DNA from: Gracilaria gracilis
Taxonomy: Eukaryota > Rhodophyta > Florideophyceae > Gracilariales > Gracilariaceae
Length of the DNA: 64,000 bases
NCBI GenBank assembly: GCA_030374805.1
Contig: JARGSG010000004.1
Location: forward strand, 496,001 to 560,000
Direction of reading: 5' to 3'
The translations under genes were made by a program, and so were the position numbers. Shown piece after piece: positions 52,547 through 64,000 of this stretch (positions are counted from its first letter, which is position 1; the number at the start of each line of letters is the position of its first letter). The notes beneath the pieces are model-generated. The model had not been told where the DNA came from. It was given only the letters and a program-made list of their open reading frames with translations, and made no database searches.

Positions 52547-54253
52547 CTACACTCGGAAGACATTGATGCCTGTAGACACATCACCGCGGTTAATTGAAGA
52601 TGTGCGGAGCAGAATCCTGCTCAGCATTGACTGTCCGGAGAAGATAGCAATATCAACTTCCGGCAGAGCATCCAATACATTTTGAGGAATCTGATTATGT
52701 CGAGCATTGTCAAGATAGAAGAACCTATCTCCGTCTCGGAGTCGCGTAAACTCTGTTCTCCACAACTCTGCGTTTGTTTGACCCAACCCAACGGCTCCAC
52801 GCTTGTCTTCTGCCATCAGACCAGGCCAGGCCTCAACATTGTCCACAGTACCGTAAGCATCCTGAAGTTTCCTCTGAACAGTAGGATCAGAAGTAATTTG
52901 GCTGAATGAGCCAGCCGGAGAGCCAAGGAAAAACCTTCGGAGCTCATTAAAGCGGGGCACGTTGTGGTCCCGTCCTCTCTGCAGGTTCAGTGCGATCAAA
53001 TCGATTCCAGCTTCCTCGGGAACGTTCCTAAACAGGAAGTTTCGCAGCGCGTCAACAACTTGAACATCTACTTCCTGGGCCCTGGTTCCAGCAGCTCCGC
53101 GAATGAAGTTCTCAACATCACCGGTCGCCAGATTGCTGTCGCGGAAAAACATATCTTCCATGGTGATGAGCGGCAGAGGACGACCGTTCTCATCAATGCG
53201 GCTCACACCGTTACCCACCATAGTATGGCCAACACGGAAGCCAGCGGTAGTGAACTCCAGACTGATGGTGGGATCCACATCCTCCTGGTAACCGGTGTAT
53301 CGAGTGAGAGGGCGTCCCAAGATGGCAGGAAGCCACTCCTCGTAGACGATCTTTTGATATTGAGCAATGTTGATTGCTCGTGCGGTCTCGTACATGCTGG
53401 CAGCATCCATACTGGGAAGCGCGTCTTCAAGGAGATCGCAGATGTTATTGTGTTCACGAAGGAAGACAGTGTGGATGGTTGTGAGCATGGGGTGCTCGTT
53501 AACCCTTGTGTCACCGGCAATGTACAAGGAAGCAGAAGTGGATGGAGAGTTGGCGAACCCACCAGTGTTGAACGGAAGGTTATTGCCGGCAGAGGTTTTC
53601 AGACGGCAGGAGTTCGGCATCCTCAAAAACTCATTTCTCATGGAGTCGACACCGTACACATTAGAAAGGTCTAGAGCTGAAGAGAGGACGGTAATGGGAC
53701 GCTCTGTACTGGAAGCGGAACTCACAAGACCTCGTACTGAACGTTCGAAACGCAAGTGATCAACACTGAGATCGGGGTCATCTTCGGGCACTTCGATGTC
53801 CACTTCTACATCAGAGAGCGGTGATAGCGCAAAGTCATGATCAATAAACTGTCCGAAGAAGACGAACAGCTCGTTGAGACGACGCGAGTTGCGAGAGTTT
53901 CCTGACTGATCCGACACAATATTCGAGATGACACGAGGGCTCTTCAATCCAGATCCAGCAAAATTTCTGGAATCCACGCCGAGGTAGCTGAACTGAGCAC
54001 GTCGAGCCTCTCCAAGGTTAGGGTCCACGGCAGACGTACAGCGCCCCGAAAGCGTTCTGACGGGGAGTGCATCACATTCTGGATCGACATTGTCAAGTGG
54101 TGACGTGGAGAGTGTGAAAAACGCACTGCGAGGCGGTGATGCTGGCAATGCCGTGAAGAAGCTTGCATCGACGCCCCTGCCTGGTGGTGGGGCCTGGGCA
54201 AATGCGAGAGACAGGAAGGCGAATAGAATCAGCACGGATGTTACTGGAGCCAT
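52547..54253 (-). CDS. Secreted animal-type haem peroxidase 2
   Basis: 568 codons, single exon, start ATG 54253 with a clear signal peptide (VLILFAFLSLAFAQ). Catalytic features: distal His139 in FGQFIDHD (134-140), ALDLSNVYG (193-201), Arg266 in HTVFLREHN, proximal His343 in FRVGHTMVGN, and the NLQRGRDHNVPRF motif further on. All residues needed for haem binding and peroxide chemistry are present. It shares most blocks with peroxidase 1, including the start of the mature domain (DPECDALPVRTLSGRCTSAV), so the pair arose by duplication. A TATA box lies about 85 bp upstream. Likely extracellular: hypohalous acid production, oxidative cross-linking of wall polymers or defence; the substrate cannot be read from sequence. 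Ends on TAG. Confidence 0.92.
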   Translation of the reverse strand: MAPVTSVLILFAFLSLAFAQAPPPGRGVDASFFTALPASPPRSAFFTLSTSPLDNVDPECDALPVRTLSGRCTSAVDPNLGEARRAQFSYLGVDSRNFAGSGLKSPRVISNIVSDQSGNSRNSRRLNELFVFFGQFIDHDFALSPLSDVEVDIEVPEDDPDLSVDHLRFERSVRGLVSSASSTERPITVLSSALDLSNVYGVDSMRNEFLRMPNSCRLKTSAGNNLPFNTGGFANSPSTSASLYIAGDTRVNEHPMLTTIHTVFLREHNNICDLLEDALPSMDAASMYETARAINIAQYQKIVYEEWLPAILGRPLTRYTGYQEDVDPTISLEFTTAGFRVGHTMVGNGVSRIDENGRPLPLITMEDMFFRDSNLATGDVENFIRGAAGTRAQEVDVQVVDALRNFLFRNVPEEAGIDLIALNLQRGRDHNVPRFNELRRFFLGSPAGSFSQITSDPTVQRKLQDAYGTVDNVEAWPGLMAEDKRGAVGLGQTNAELWRTEFTRLRDGDRFFYLDNARHNQIPQNVLDALPEVDIAIFSGQSMLSRILLRTSSINRGDVSTGINVFRV

Positions 54254-54336
54254 TGTGCTGTAGGATGAAGACGTGGAAGTTGAGTTGCACAGAGATACGA
54301 AGGGGGAGGAGGAGTTGCTGTGGTGAGTGGGAGAGG

Positions 54337-54344
54337 TTTATATA
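54337..54344 (-). promoter_or_regulatory. TATA box of peroxidase 2
   Basis: tatataaa on the minus strand, about 85-90 bp before the ATG at 54253, in cgtatataaacctctcc. Confidence 0.65.
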
Positions 54345-54885
54345 CGAATGTTCGATGTTTGAAGTTTGGCTGGTCGGGAAACGAAAAGCCTGGAAGTGAT
54401 GCATGGCCATGCATGAAGGCTGTTCTAGACGCTCTGGAGTAGTATTTGATGGAACCATTGGTAGTGGCCACCGGCATCTAATGGCCAGGTGTGTTGGCAA
54501 AGGGGGAGCGCGTGGTGACAATGGTTTAGTGTTGTAATGCAAGGATGGAAAGGAGGGAGATCAAATTCGGGTTGATAATTGTTAGCAGTAGTGTCCCTCT
54601 GGTGATGACAATACGTCAACAACACCGACAGTCACTTGGTGAACATTTCCCCTGTCGCCATGAGGTTTTCGCTACGACATATAAAAAAGATGGGCACTGT
54701 GGAAATGGACTGCAGCAAGGATCGTGCTGCATTGTAACAAGACAATTGTATACATCGCTCAAGAGGCCTGAAAACTTTCCAGGTGATCATACAAAGGGGG
54801 CTTCCGGGAGACGTCGTTCCTCCTCATCTTTGCTGTCTTTGCTGTCCACTATCGATTTGAATGCATCTGGAAGGCGGCATGGGTG

Positions 54886-54920
54886 TGGTATTCAGATCCG
54901 GACTCCGGATCTGAATACCA
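54886..54920. repeat. Perfect 35-bp palindrome with single-base centre
   Basis: Arms 54886-54902 and 54904-54920 (tggtattcagatccgga and its reverse complement) around one C. Could bind a dimeric protein or be a transposon footprint; nothing nearby decides. Confidence 0.85.
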
Positions 54921-57019
54921 AACGTTATCCACCTGTTTCCCGCCTGCTAAGTGTAATGTGAGCAAATAGACGGCAATGAGCGCATTTGAAGTGGCAATTA
55001 TGGCTGGCGCGCAACCAAATACATGTGGCACCATTGTTGTGTGCAACTGGACAACCAATGAATATCGTCTGACGATGTGCGGAGGCGTCTTGCATGGCTG
55101 CCAGCAATGCCGCCTTAATAGCACGAGGTCTACCAGGGCAAATGCGTTTGAAGAACGTGTAATCCTTATTCCGGACCGCACAACGTACACTATTTGTTCG
55201 TTAAACGAACGTAGATAAGTAAGGCTACTGTTCGTTTAGAAGGTTTGAAGCTTCTTACTTTTGACGAGCAGTACATTTATAAACCTGACCACGTACATGT
55301 TTTTGCCCCATTCATGAATTCATGCTCTGTTAAGAACGGGCCTAAACCTCTAACCTCGCTGGCATGAGTTTTATCCTGTGTTCGGTGCTTCAAGTTCTGT
55401 GCAAGATAACAGTTGTGCGTTTCATCACTTGGAGCAAGGCGACCATTCTTCATCTACTCGAGAAATGATGAACATGAAAACTTTCTTACAATTGTCTTCA
55501 CTTGGCTTCCGATGAAACCTGACGGAAGTTGGACGTTTAGGAACGGGTAGCTTTTATTTTAAAAGTACCAACAACTCAAGATGTTTGAAAGATAATTTTG
55601 TGCTTTTATGTACCGTTCTGATCGGCAGAAGATAAGAAATTACCAATCTATAACAGCTAAGTCTTCTCTTGCCATACACGACAATCAAGAAACCAAGAGT
55701 GGGGATTTGAAGGAAAAACACCTTTCAATGAGTGACTTTTGTGTTTTTTTGCGTTCGGGAAGCGTCCTCCTCAAACGCTGATGATGTCTATCATAAGATA
55801 CAACACAGTGACACGAAAAGGAAAAACGAAAATCTTTCCAAGAACACTCGCAATGAAAAAGTAAGAGCACATCATATGATTCATATCACGAAAGTCTTGG
55901 ACTTTTCCAGCAGTTTTCTAAAAAGTTGAAAAGAGTTCACACGTGGTACTAGTAACGTTTAAACAACATGTACACGTATCCACCACGGTATCCATCACTC
56001 TCATAATGGGTCCAAATAAATGCAGAGGCGAATTTCTCAAATTTTATGAATTCAATAGACTGAAGCAAATCAACACATGGCGTTCCGACAGCCAATGGTT
56101 TTGGATGCCATCCAATCATACCGCAACCTCAAGTCTACTCTAATAGACATGAGCTTTTAGTGTAAAAAGGGTTACCAGCGGTAACTGAAAATTGTTCAGA
56201 TATATAATTTTCGATAACGTTCGCGGCGCGAACTTTGCGCTCGTGCACATTTGTTCAGAACGTCCCTTAGGGCCGTCCCAATACTTTCTATTATTGTATG
56301 GAAATAAAATGTGGCGGTTTTGAAATCCATCTACGCATTCCAATACTTTGCCGACATAAAATAGCATATGGCGTCATTTGATGGTAACATTAAAGCCAAT
56401 GCAGCCGTTACGGTTATCTCTCTAATTCTTCTTTTCACCTATCCGGCTCTAATATGATGACAGCTTTGCTTCTTCCTACGCGGCCTGTTTTTCTCTCGCC
56501 CATTTTATTTCTTTCCTCTCAGGCTTTTTGAAACCACTCTGAAATCTTATCCAGCTTTCCCAACATGTCCGTCAACACCCACATCAATGCTTACAACTAC
56601 GGTCTTCCGTGCAGTTGGAGCAAATAATAAAAGACAACATACTTGAACCACGGTCTTACAATACGCCTTTCAGGCCTGCTTTTTAGTTTTATATGGAACC
56701 CAAGTAGTTGTTGATAGCTAGAAACCGTTTTTTCTTTACCACTAAACATCTTCACCATCTATATAGACTTATAAGTAGTCGTTGAAAGTCAAAAAAATTT
56801 GTTGAAGGAACCACCGGCCGCAAATAAGCTAATACTATCGCCCGTTCAGGATTTTACATCCAATAAATACCTTCTAACACTCAAAAGAGCAAATAACCAA
56901 CTCAAACGTACTACTGCAGATGTTCCTGCAATTATATTTAAACAAAATTAAAACAGGTTTTATATTGTTTTTTTGCTGCTTCTGCTTTCATAACTGCCAC
57001 CATGAGTAAATATGGACGT

Positions 57020-57834
57020 TGTGAAGCAAAGCCGCGAACGAAAAGAAGGAACACATATCGCGCCAGCGGCTACGCACACAAGTTGTTCAGCCTTGCTCCC
57101 TATTGGGGCAGAGCAGTGGCAGAACCCTCCGATGAGGCCGATATGTGCCGGGCATAACTCCAGGCGGCCTCTTCCTGACTTACAGACGGAGGTTGAAGGT
57201 AGCAACCGGGGTGCCAAAAGGATGGAATCCACTGGGTGTGTCGTATCCTGTAGCAAAAGGGGCGAGATAGAAGGCAGCAAAACGAGCCGCACTGCGCAGC
57301 ACAGACTCGTGAGATCGGGAAATAATCCCCTGACAAAAAGAGAAAACCTGTACAACAGGGCGAAGTGTAACGAAGCCGTAAGACGGGAAAACAGAAAGAG
57401 TGTATGAAGGAATAATAAATAAAAGGCCGTAACGACGGATCGGTGCTTCTCACTGACGGAGGTGGATAACTTGCCCGCATAAGTGGCGGGATTCCCCGGG
57501 AATGGGGCAGAAGGCCGTGCGCAAGTGGAACTAAAGCTAGAGGCAAGGCCTCGTTGAGGTTTACTTCACTTACAGTGGCGGCAATTGCCACCACTTATAT
57601 ACGGCTGACAAATATCAACCAAAATATCTAAGTACCCGGCACGCCGGCCAACACTACCCACGTGTACCTCCGTGGCAATCTTGCAACGGTGCATCCGGTA
57701 ATCGGGCGCGGGAACCCACGTGTCACGCTAATCATACCCTTCATAGGCGGCTCCCTAATCCGGGCCAAATAGGCAAATAGACTTCATAATAGTAGGAAGT
57801 TCAGGCGAAAATAACGACGGACATATGAGTGGCA
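57020..57834 (-). repeat. 3' LTR of retroelement C
   Basis: Boundaries inferred: plus-strand tgtgaagc at 57020 as the element end and ggca at 57834 as the LTR start, next to a purine tract (gagaggga) on the minus strand. A TATA box (tatataa) is at 57595-57601 on the minus strand. Only one LTR is in view, so the ends are approximate. Confidence 0.55.
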
Positions 57835-59707
57835 TCCCTCTCAGTCCATGCCAAGGTCAATTGCTCTACATCTCCCCCTCCTCAGGCTGAAACTTCCGAC
57901 TCGTTTGGCTTATCGCTTTCCATCATGGGCATATATAATCTGGACTCCAACGATGAGCATACCAAGAGCCCGAACTCCAGAAACTTGGTATTCGTACCAT
58001 ACTTGCCACCTTCGACTCTCATTGACAAAGCGAGGCCTACCATCAACAACAACACCTCTGGTAACCCCGGTGCTCCCTCTGGTGAGACTGCGCGAATGAC
58101 AGCTGCCCGACCGCGGTTGCCCCAATCGTCGGGGGCTTCCGCTTCTGGCGCGGCGTCCGTTGCGACGGCAGCGACTACTGATCCAGCTCCCGTGTGGGAT
58201 TGGTTCAATGCCAGCGTGCCGACAACTACGGGAGGATGGCCCAGTCTTGGGAGTCTCCGCGTACGCGACCCTCACCGCCATAGCGGCCTGTTTGCACAAG
58301 CCACGTGGTTCAATGCGGAAGCCGTTCGGAATGAAGCGTTGATCAATTCCTACGCCGTTGACGGTTATCTCCCCATTTGGCTTCCCGTTAGCGTCGTCCG
58401 CTCATGGAACTGGCTCGCCGGTATCACGGTCCATCCAGATTGTCTCTGGTATACGAGAAGCGAGAGACAGGCGTTCGCTCGCCGGGAAATTGCCCGCATT
58501 GGGTATGCGCTACATTTTCGGGCTCCGAACGAGCATCTGGTTCCGTCCCATTACGAGTTCGACGTGGCCTACTACCGTACGTTCGGCGAGGTTGAGTACG
58601 GAGATCGACTGGCTGTTGCCTTCGACGACATTGACCGCTATGCGGATGTCGTCCAGCCCCACAGGATCTCATCCTGTGGGCTCGTCCGATTCTTCGGGCC
58701 CAGTTCCGGTACCCCCGCAAGTCGTCGCGGCGCGAGTTCTTCGAAGGCCTCCGTCACGAGAGGAAGTGGCGATCCCGCTTCGAGATTTTGGCTCCCTGTA
58801 CCAATGCCCGGAGGTTGAGCGAATCGTGGGGCGTTCCCGTCAGCGCCGATACGTTCCGCTACCATCGTTCTGGCCTGCAGTCGGGGTTCCTCGAGGGTTC
58901 CATTTGGAACTCCCCCCATGCCTGTCATACGTCGGTTCGTACTACATGAAGAATCCGCCGCACGGCCTTTGGAGCATCCTTGCCATCGAGTGGACTGTTC
59001 GTGTCGCGGCGTTCCTCCTCTGTGAAGCGTATGATCACTATCGGCTTTGGTTTATGCCGGAGATGATTCGCCGGTTCATTTGGTATTTGAACCTCACCGA
59101 TGTGCTCGGATCCGTCCACAACGCGCGGGAAGTATTGTCCTTGGTAGAGGTCATCGACGGTGTCGAGTGGGACTCCGTGCCTGCCAGTCCGGTCTCCGAG
59201 AGTATCCGTCGGATTACAGACCGGTCTCCTGGACGCGACATCAGCGATGACGACTTTGTATACTTCGACCCATGGGAACGGGAGATAGTCACAGCCGCCG
59301 AGGAGCGGGAGCGGCGTCAGATCGATCGGAATATCCCAGAGAGCCATCCTCGCGGGTTCATCTCCGTTGAAGACGAGGAGGACGAGAGCCTTGATGAGGC
59401 AGGAAGCCATATGGACCAGGGAGCGGAAAAGCACATCGACGTGATCGACATAAACGGAGATGACGGCGGATCCACTGATGCGGTAGTGCAGGATATGGCC
59501 AACGCAGCTGGCGCGTGGCAGACCTCCGCTTCTGCGGGCGGGGCTGGTTCGAGTACCGACCCCCAGGCGATCGTTATCCGCAATTTCCTTCGCGACATGG
59601 GTGTGTCCGTGTCTGAAACGGTGGCCGACTTGGCGCAGTTGCAAGGCCTTGCGGCTCAGTGGCTCGCCCAAGATCGTGGGTCCGGTTCCGGACCGTCCGG
59701 CGTGTGA
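57829..59707 (+). pseudogene. Opposite-strand extra ORF of retroelement C (fossil)
   Basis: Rightward coding stretches in the same place as in A and B; the first ATG is MGIYNLDSNDE at 57925. Shared pieces: TWFNAEAVRNEALINSYAVD (like PWFHPTAVFNEGLIASYADG of B), VVRSWNWLAGITVHPD (like TTSWDWRRRVAIPP), HGLWSILAIEWTVRVAAFLL and DDFVYFDPWEREIVTAAEER. A Ser/Ala/Gly-rich tail follows. Broken but with long open stretches. Confidence 0.7.
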
Positions 59708-59994
59708 TCGAACTCCATAGATACCAATATGTCTTGGCTCTATCATTAAATTTTCCCGGTTGCTACCGGCTTTTAGCAAATTCTCTTCATCCTTCCCCCT
59801 TCTCAGGGGCAGCACCCCGCGAGGGGCGGCTGCTCCTTATCTAAGGGAGGTATTCCGCTTGAAGTGGGATATTCCAGTTCTTCGACTTCCTCTTCTTAGG
59901 CTTCTTCTTCGTCTTCTTCTTCTGTTCCACTGTATAGTGGCGTGTCCGCCGAAGCGGCAAGTGTTCCGCGTGAGCGGCGTAGCTAGTGTGGGCG

Positions 59995-60186
59995 CTAACC
60001 CACTTGGGCTTTGTCGAGCTTGTCTGGTGTCGGCGTGCCTGTCCTCCGGTGGTATTGAAGTACCTTCGAGCGAGCCAGGTGCTCGATAGGTTCGTGTGTG
60101 TCCTCCGAAGGGGGGTAGCCGTACCAACGCACTTGGTATACCAGCTCTCCAGTAGAGTCTTGGCCGTGCTTCACTATACGGTCCAC
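59995..60186 (-). pseudogene. Chromodomain of retroelement C (fossil)
   Basis: VYQVRWYGYPPSEDTHEPIE with flanking DRIVKHG and HLARSKVLQYHRR fits the chromodomain core. Confidence 0.7.
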
Positions 60187-60213
60187 TACGAACTCGCGTT
60201 CGTAGACACTCCG

Positions 60214-62550
60214 TTATAGCGGCTTGACCAGTGAGTTCTCATCCCTGGCGGGCGAACGGTTCTCAGTTGAGGAGCGGATTGCTCTTCCACTGTGGTGGCT
60301 TCTGCGGGCGATTACCCTCGACTTCCGTTTCAGCGGCAATGCACCGTGTACACCAGGTTTCGCTCGTGCTCCCCAGAGAGCTCCAGGGAGAGTTACACTC
60401 TCCGGTGTGGGGTCTGAAGCCACTTGGTTGTGGAGCTGCTGCGGGGGCCCGTCTGGACGGACTGCGAGCTTCCGGTGTTCCGGCGAGATCTTCTCAATCG
60501 ACCAGGAACAAACCTCCGTACGGGGGGCTAGCGAGCGGTGTTCCGTCACGTGCGTTGACGACGGTTCGCCGCCCACGGCGGTCCGTGTGGCTCCAACCGT
60601 CGAAGTGACGTGATGAGCCGTCGCAATTACGGAACTAACGTTTTTTGACGGCTCGTCACTTTTTGTGGCACCTTCCGTGGCACGCGTTTGCCCACGGCGT
60701 GCACTGTCATGTGCATTGCCATTCATCAAGGGAGGCGGTTCACCCACTGTGCGTGGCGCGTGTTGCGCCGTGGGCGCGTCCAACTTACTTGGCTTCTGTC
60801 CACCTAGAGTGGTGTCCATCTGTACTGATATGGCCGGGTGCTCTGCCATTCCGGCACCGTCATCGACTAAGTCGATTGCCCCTCCCAAACTTGGGTCTGC
60901 CGTCGCAGCACGGTCTCTCACAACCAATGTCTCTTCCCAGTGATCGGTGTTCTCCGCTGACGGGGCAACGTTCGTCTTTTCTCCATTCAGCAGTGGCGGT
61001 GCGTCTCCGTGTGTATCCCTGGACGTCGGGCTTTGAATAGCGCCGCTGCTGTTGCAGGCCTGCGCGTCCTCCATCGGCGGCGGTACTGCGCCAGCGATAC
61101 ATTCCACGTCGTGGCCCAGTGTCTCCGGATGTGCATCCCGTCTGGGCGTAACATCACCACATAAGCAGTCCGCTTGCAGCGGCGACGACGAAGACGATAA
61201 CTCTGCATCCCCTGACATTAGGCTGTCAGCGGGGCACTTACTGTCACACGTCCGTGCGCTTCCCGTCCGTGACGGCAAGGCTTCATTCACTCCGTCGCCG
61301 GCGGTGTCCCGCGCGGGTGCACTATCCGTTTGCAACGGCGTAGACTGCGGAGAAGCAGCATAACTAGAATGAGCGTCTCCCTCCCACTCCTCAGCGAGAG
61401 CGGCGGGGCCTGGAGCGATAATCCCAGTAGTGGGCACGACGCGTGTCTGCACATACGCGTCTGGCCCAACTTTGGGGCTACGTTCCAATTCCGTACGAAG
61501 GTCAGCCAAACCCCGCGCGGCGTGCGGTAGAATTGACAGGCCGGGCGGGGTAGTATCCGACTTTATCGGTCGCTGATGAGCTTTGTGTACGGGAGGTTGC
61601 GGCAATGGTGCCGGCGTAACGCGATCAAGCGAGAAGCGTTCGTGCTCACCCTTGATGTTAAGAACAACCGTAGTATCGGTGACAGAGATGACCCTGTAAG
61701 GACCTTCCGCGATCGGAGAAAGCTTTTGGCGTTTCTTTTTTTCCGGATTGTAGTATTCTTTCCGGAGAAAGACATACCCACCTTCCCTGATGTGTGGGGC
61801 CTTCCTTCGCACACGTGCGTCGAAATTCCGCTTGTAGGCGGCTTGCGCCTTAGAGATTTGCTGCCCAACTACGGGATTCATTTGTTTCAGCCATTGTTTC
61901 CAGGCGTCCCTGTGTAGACGGGGTGAAGGGAATTTATCCCGCGTAGGTTGCGGCTCGACAGCCACCGATGGTGGAACACGCGATACGACCAGTTCGAACG
62001 GAGAGATCTTGGTAGTGCGATTTACCTGCGTATTGTAGGCATAAGTCACCGCATCGGTGTAGAGATCCTACTCCGACGGGTGGTCGGCGACGAAATTTCG
62101 CAGTGCATTCAGCATAGTGCGATTGAAGCGCTCCACCTGGCCGTTACTTTGCGGATGGTAGGTCGTAGTAAACCAGTTCTTGATGTCCAGTATTCGACAC
62201 ACGTCCTGAACGAACTTCTCAGCGAATTGCGACCCATTATCCGATAGTAAATCAATCGGCGGTCCGTAGACAAACACTTGGTGGGTTACGAACGCTTGTG
62301 AGACCGCATTGGCGGTGATCTTCGTCAGAGGAACTGTCCGCATGAGCTTAGAAAAGCTGTCGGTTATGACGAGCAGAAACCGATTACCTCGGCGTGTCCG
62401 GATAAACTCGCCGAGTATGTCAATCGCCACGAACTCAAGTGGGGCCCTTGCGGGGAAGAGTACAAACTGTTTGGAGTACTTCCGCAGTTTGACGCGGTTT
62501 TTTGCACAAACAGAACAACCACGAGAAGTGGCATACGCATCGAATGGCAT
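60214..62550 (-). pseudogene. Integrase region and long tail of retroelement C (fossil)
   Basis: The core has FVAIDILGEFIRTRRGNRFL, LLSDNGSQFAEKFVQDVCRI and NGQVERFNRTMLNALRNFVA, the D-D-E positions in context; then KLSPIAEGPYRVISVTDTTV (GPY/F-like); then about 400 residues of Pro/Ser/Thr/Ala-rich sequence before the chromodomain. This spacer is longer than in A and B. Confidence 0.8.
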
Positions 62551-62556
62551 AGCTGG

Positions 62557-64000
62557 TCAATAGAAGTCCTTTCTGAGGGTGTAGTACAACTTCCTTCCAC
62601 TAGGGTGGGCCGACAACTTCGCGTAATGCGACAGATGCAAGACTCGAGATTGAAGCCAGTGAGGTACCACAATCTGTGGCCGGTCAGTAACCGTTCGAAC
62701 CAAGAATTCTTGGTCGTTAATGACAAAGGGTAGTTGAGCTCCACCGTTTAGACAGGCACGAACCCTACTGGAGAACGGGTCCGTATACTGTTCCCGGATC
62801 AATTCTTCCGGTGTTATCGGCACGAATGATCCCGGCACTGGCTCCGTATCCGCAACGGCTAAGACAGCGTCACAGACGCCCCAACCTTCCGAATCTTCGT
62901 CCTCGGCGTCCTCTTTTGTAGTTTCGTTTCGCCATGACCAGGACTCTATCTGGAGCGCGGACATTGCCTGGCAGTACCCACGGGCGACGGAGAACACCAA
63001 GATGTTCCGAGTCTACTTCTGTCGTGGCCATCTTCCTCGTAAGGATCGTGACCGGGGAGCCGGACTTTGCAACCTCTGGCGCGGTTGAGCTCGACTTCGA
63101 TTGTGCCGCTCCTTCAAAGGAGGCTCCCATGCTCAGTTTTTCTCAGCGTCGCCGCTATTTTGCGGAGCCGTTTGGTCCGCAGATGTGGCTTCCGCTGCAC
63201 CATGAGGCGGTGAAGATTCCTGTTTTCCAGGCTGAGTATTCCGCCTTTGCACGAAGGTACGATTTGTCGGGAACACGTTCCCGTTCGGCGGGCGTCAACG
63301 ACTCATAATGGAGAACAATTTTTGCCATCTCCCTGAATGGTAACATACAGTTCGGGCCAATATGAACACGTTTGTAGCAAATATGGCATATGAGCTGACG
63401 AAGAGAATACGCATTGGGCGGCCTTCGCTCCTGTCTAGGGGGGTAGGGATCCTTCCAACCGGGAGGGGAGTTTCTGTATCCGCCAGAGTGCGGCACTGCC
63501 AATGCCGGAACATGATTACCGGCGTACAGAGCAGCATCCGAATCTTCGGTAGTCGGTCCAATCGTAGATGGCAGGTCCGACGTTGCCAACGATTGGTGAC
63601 TCTGCACTTGGTGCACGTTATCGTAGTTGGCATGGGCTGAACCTCTCGATTGAAGCTGTGATGAATCCCTCTCTTCCAAATGGAAGAGTCGGCGTGTGCG
63701 AGACTTAATGCCAGCACGTGCTCCGGCCGAATCACCATCAGCTTGGGCAAATTGAACCAGCTCCAAGTAGGAGATCTTGCACTTGTTCTCCCGATAGCGG
63801 GCAACCAAAGTCCTAATCGAGAGAACCAAGCCATCCACAAACATGATACATCGCTCGGCCGCGGAGTAGACGTTTCCACAGCGGTGAAAAGCCTTCAGTG
63901 TGAGCTCCAGGCGCTTAATGTGGTCTTTTACTCGCCCAGTCTCGCGAGGGGTCCTTTCTACACTGGAGTCTTCCAGCTGATAATATCGGTACGACAACAA
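62557..64000 (-). pseudogene. Gag, protease start and RNase H/integrase junction of retroelement C (fossil)
   Basis: Gag with LSYRYYQLEDSSVERTPRET and the knuckle CHICYKRVHIGPNC; the protease start RVLVMAKRNYK, as in A and B; and a junction piece with FVPITPEELIREQYTDPFSS leading to the integrase zinc region. The gag continues beyond the window. Confidence 0.7.

Larger units (their letters stand above)
54254..57019. other. Gene-poor region upstream of peroxidase 2
   Basis: Contains the peroxidase 2 promoter and the 35-bp palindrome, a shorter palindrome (gttcgttaaacgaac, about 55198), and AT-rich sequence from about 55500. No gene supported. Confidence 0.4.
57020..64000 (-). mobile_element. 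Retroelement C: Ty3/gypsy chromovirus-like element, leftward, cut by window end
   Basis: Fossil element, more diverged from A and B than those are from each other. The 3' LTR is about 57020-57834; going inward: opposite-strand ORF about 57925-59707, chromodomain about 59995-60186, integrase about 60214-62550, RNase H/integrase junction 62557-62880, a short protease start about 62930-63130, and gag with a zinc knuckle about 63155-64000. The 5' LTR is outside the window. No reverse transcriptase is recognisable in this copy, so it is broken and could only move with help. At least three to four breaks. Confidence 0.85.

Noticed and set aside
57012-57594. Two opposite ORFs of 131-164 codons at 57-57.6 kb
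   Set aside because: They lie within the 3' LTR of element C and have no domain or start context.

Overview
The window is nuclear DNA of an intron-poor eukaryote. Host-type genes are mostly single-exon, the two introns I can place are 88 and 97 bp and lie right after the first 25 coding bases, TATA boxes sit about 100 bp upstream of start codons, and chromodomain Ty3/gypsy retrotransposons are nested in one another. Two secreted animal-type haem peroxidases in an intron-poor, retrotransposon-rich setting suggest a red alga (florideophyte type), but this is an inference at roughly 40% confidence; no rRNA or organelle marker is present to settle it.

Layout. (1) 1-14.48 kb: an unusual locus with leftward genes on the left arm and rightward genes on the right arm. 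The left arm encodes a beta-class DNA amino-methyltransferase (DPPY), a 476-residue partner read in the same frame just upstream, a SET-domain remnant and an Arg/Gly-rich coiled-coil protein. The right arm encodes a ParB-like protein, a 2-oxoglutarate/Fe(II) dioxygenase-like protein and a coiled-coil protein, with a leftward ketopantoate-reductase-like gene among them. Between the arms (5.43-7.39 kb) lie two facing arrays of 74-bp hairpins, and between those arrays a run of five separate imperfect 75-113 nt hairpins that look like plant-type microRNA precursors. Several genes of this locus are interrupted, so the copy looks old. (2) 14,481-37,332: a leftward Ty3/gypsy chromovirus-like element whose own LTR is split by a second, rightward element of the same lineage (25,541-37,015, target duplication gggag); the second carries a 291-bp MITE-like insertion. 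(3) 37.3-57.0 kb: host-like genes: a type II membrane glycosyltransferase-like gene, three paralogues of an unrecognised helical membrane-active-looking family, and two haem peroxidases, separated by long gene-poor stretches holding three strong hairpins. (4) 57,020-64,000: a third, more diverged leftward element of the same retrotransposon lineage, running off the window end. All three retroelements carry a related extra ORF on the opposite strand between integrase/chromodomain and the 3' LTR.

How it works together. Peroxidases, glycosyltransferase and helical proteins could belong to the cell surface or defence, but only their proximity links them. In the first locus, DNA methyltransferase, SET, ParB-like and Fe(II) dioxygenase genes arranged around a hairpin-rich core suggest a mobile or selfish chromatin-modifying cassette; this is the best candidate for an undescribed system. 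No capsid, polymerase, transposase or integrase was recognised in it. The retroelements are treated as fossils.
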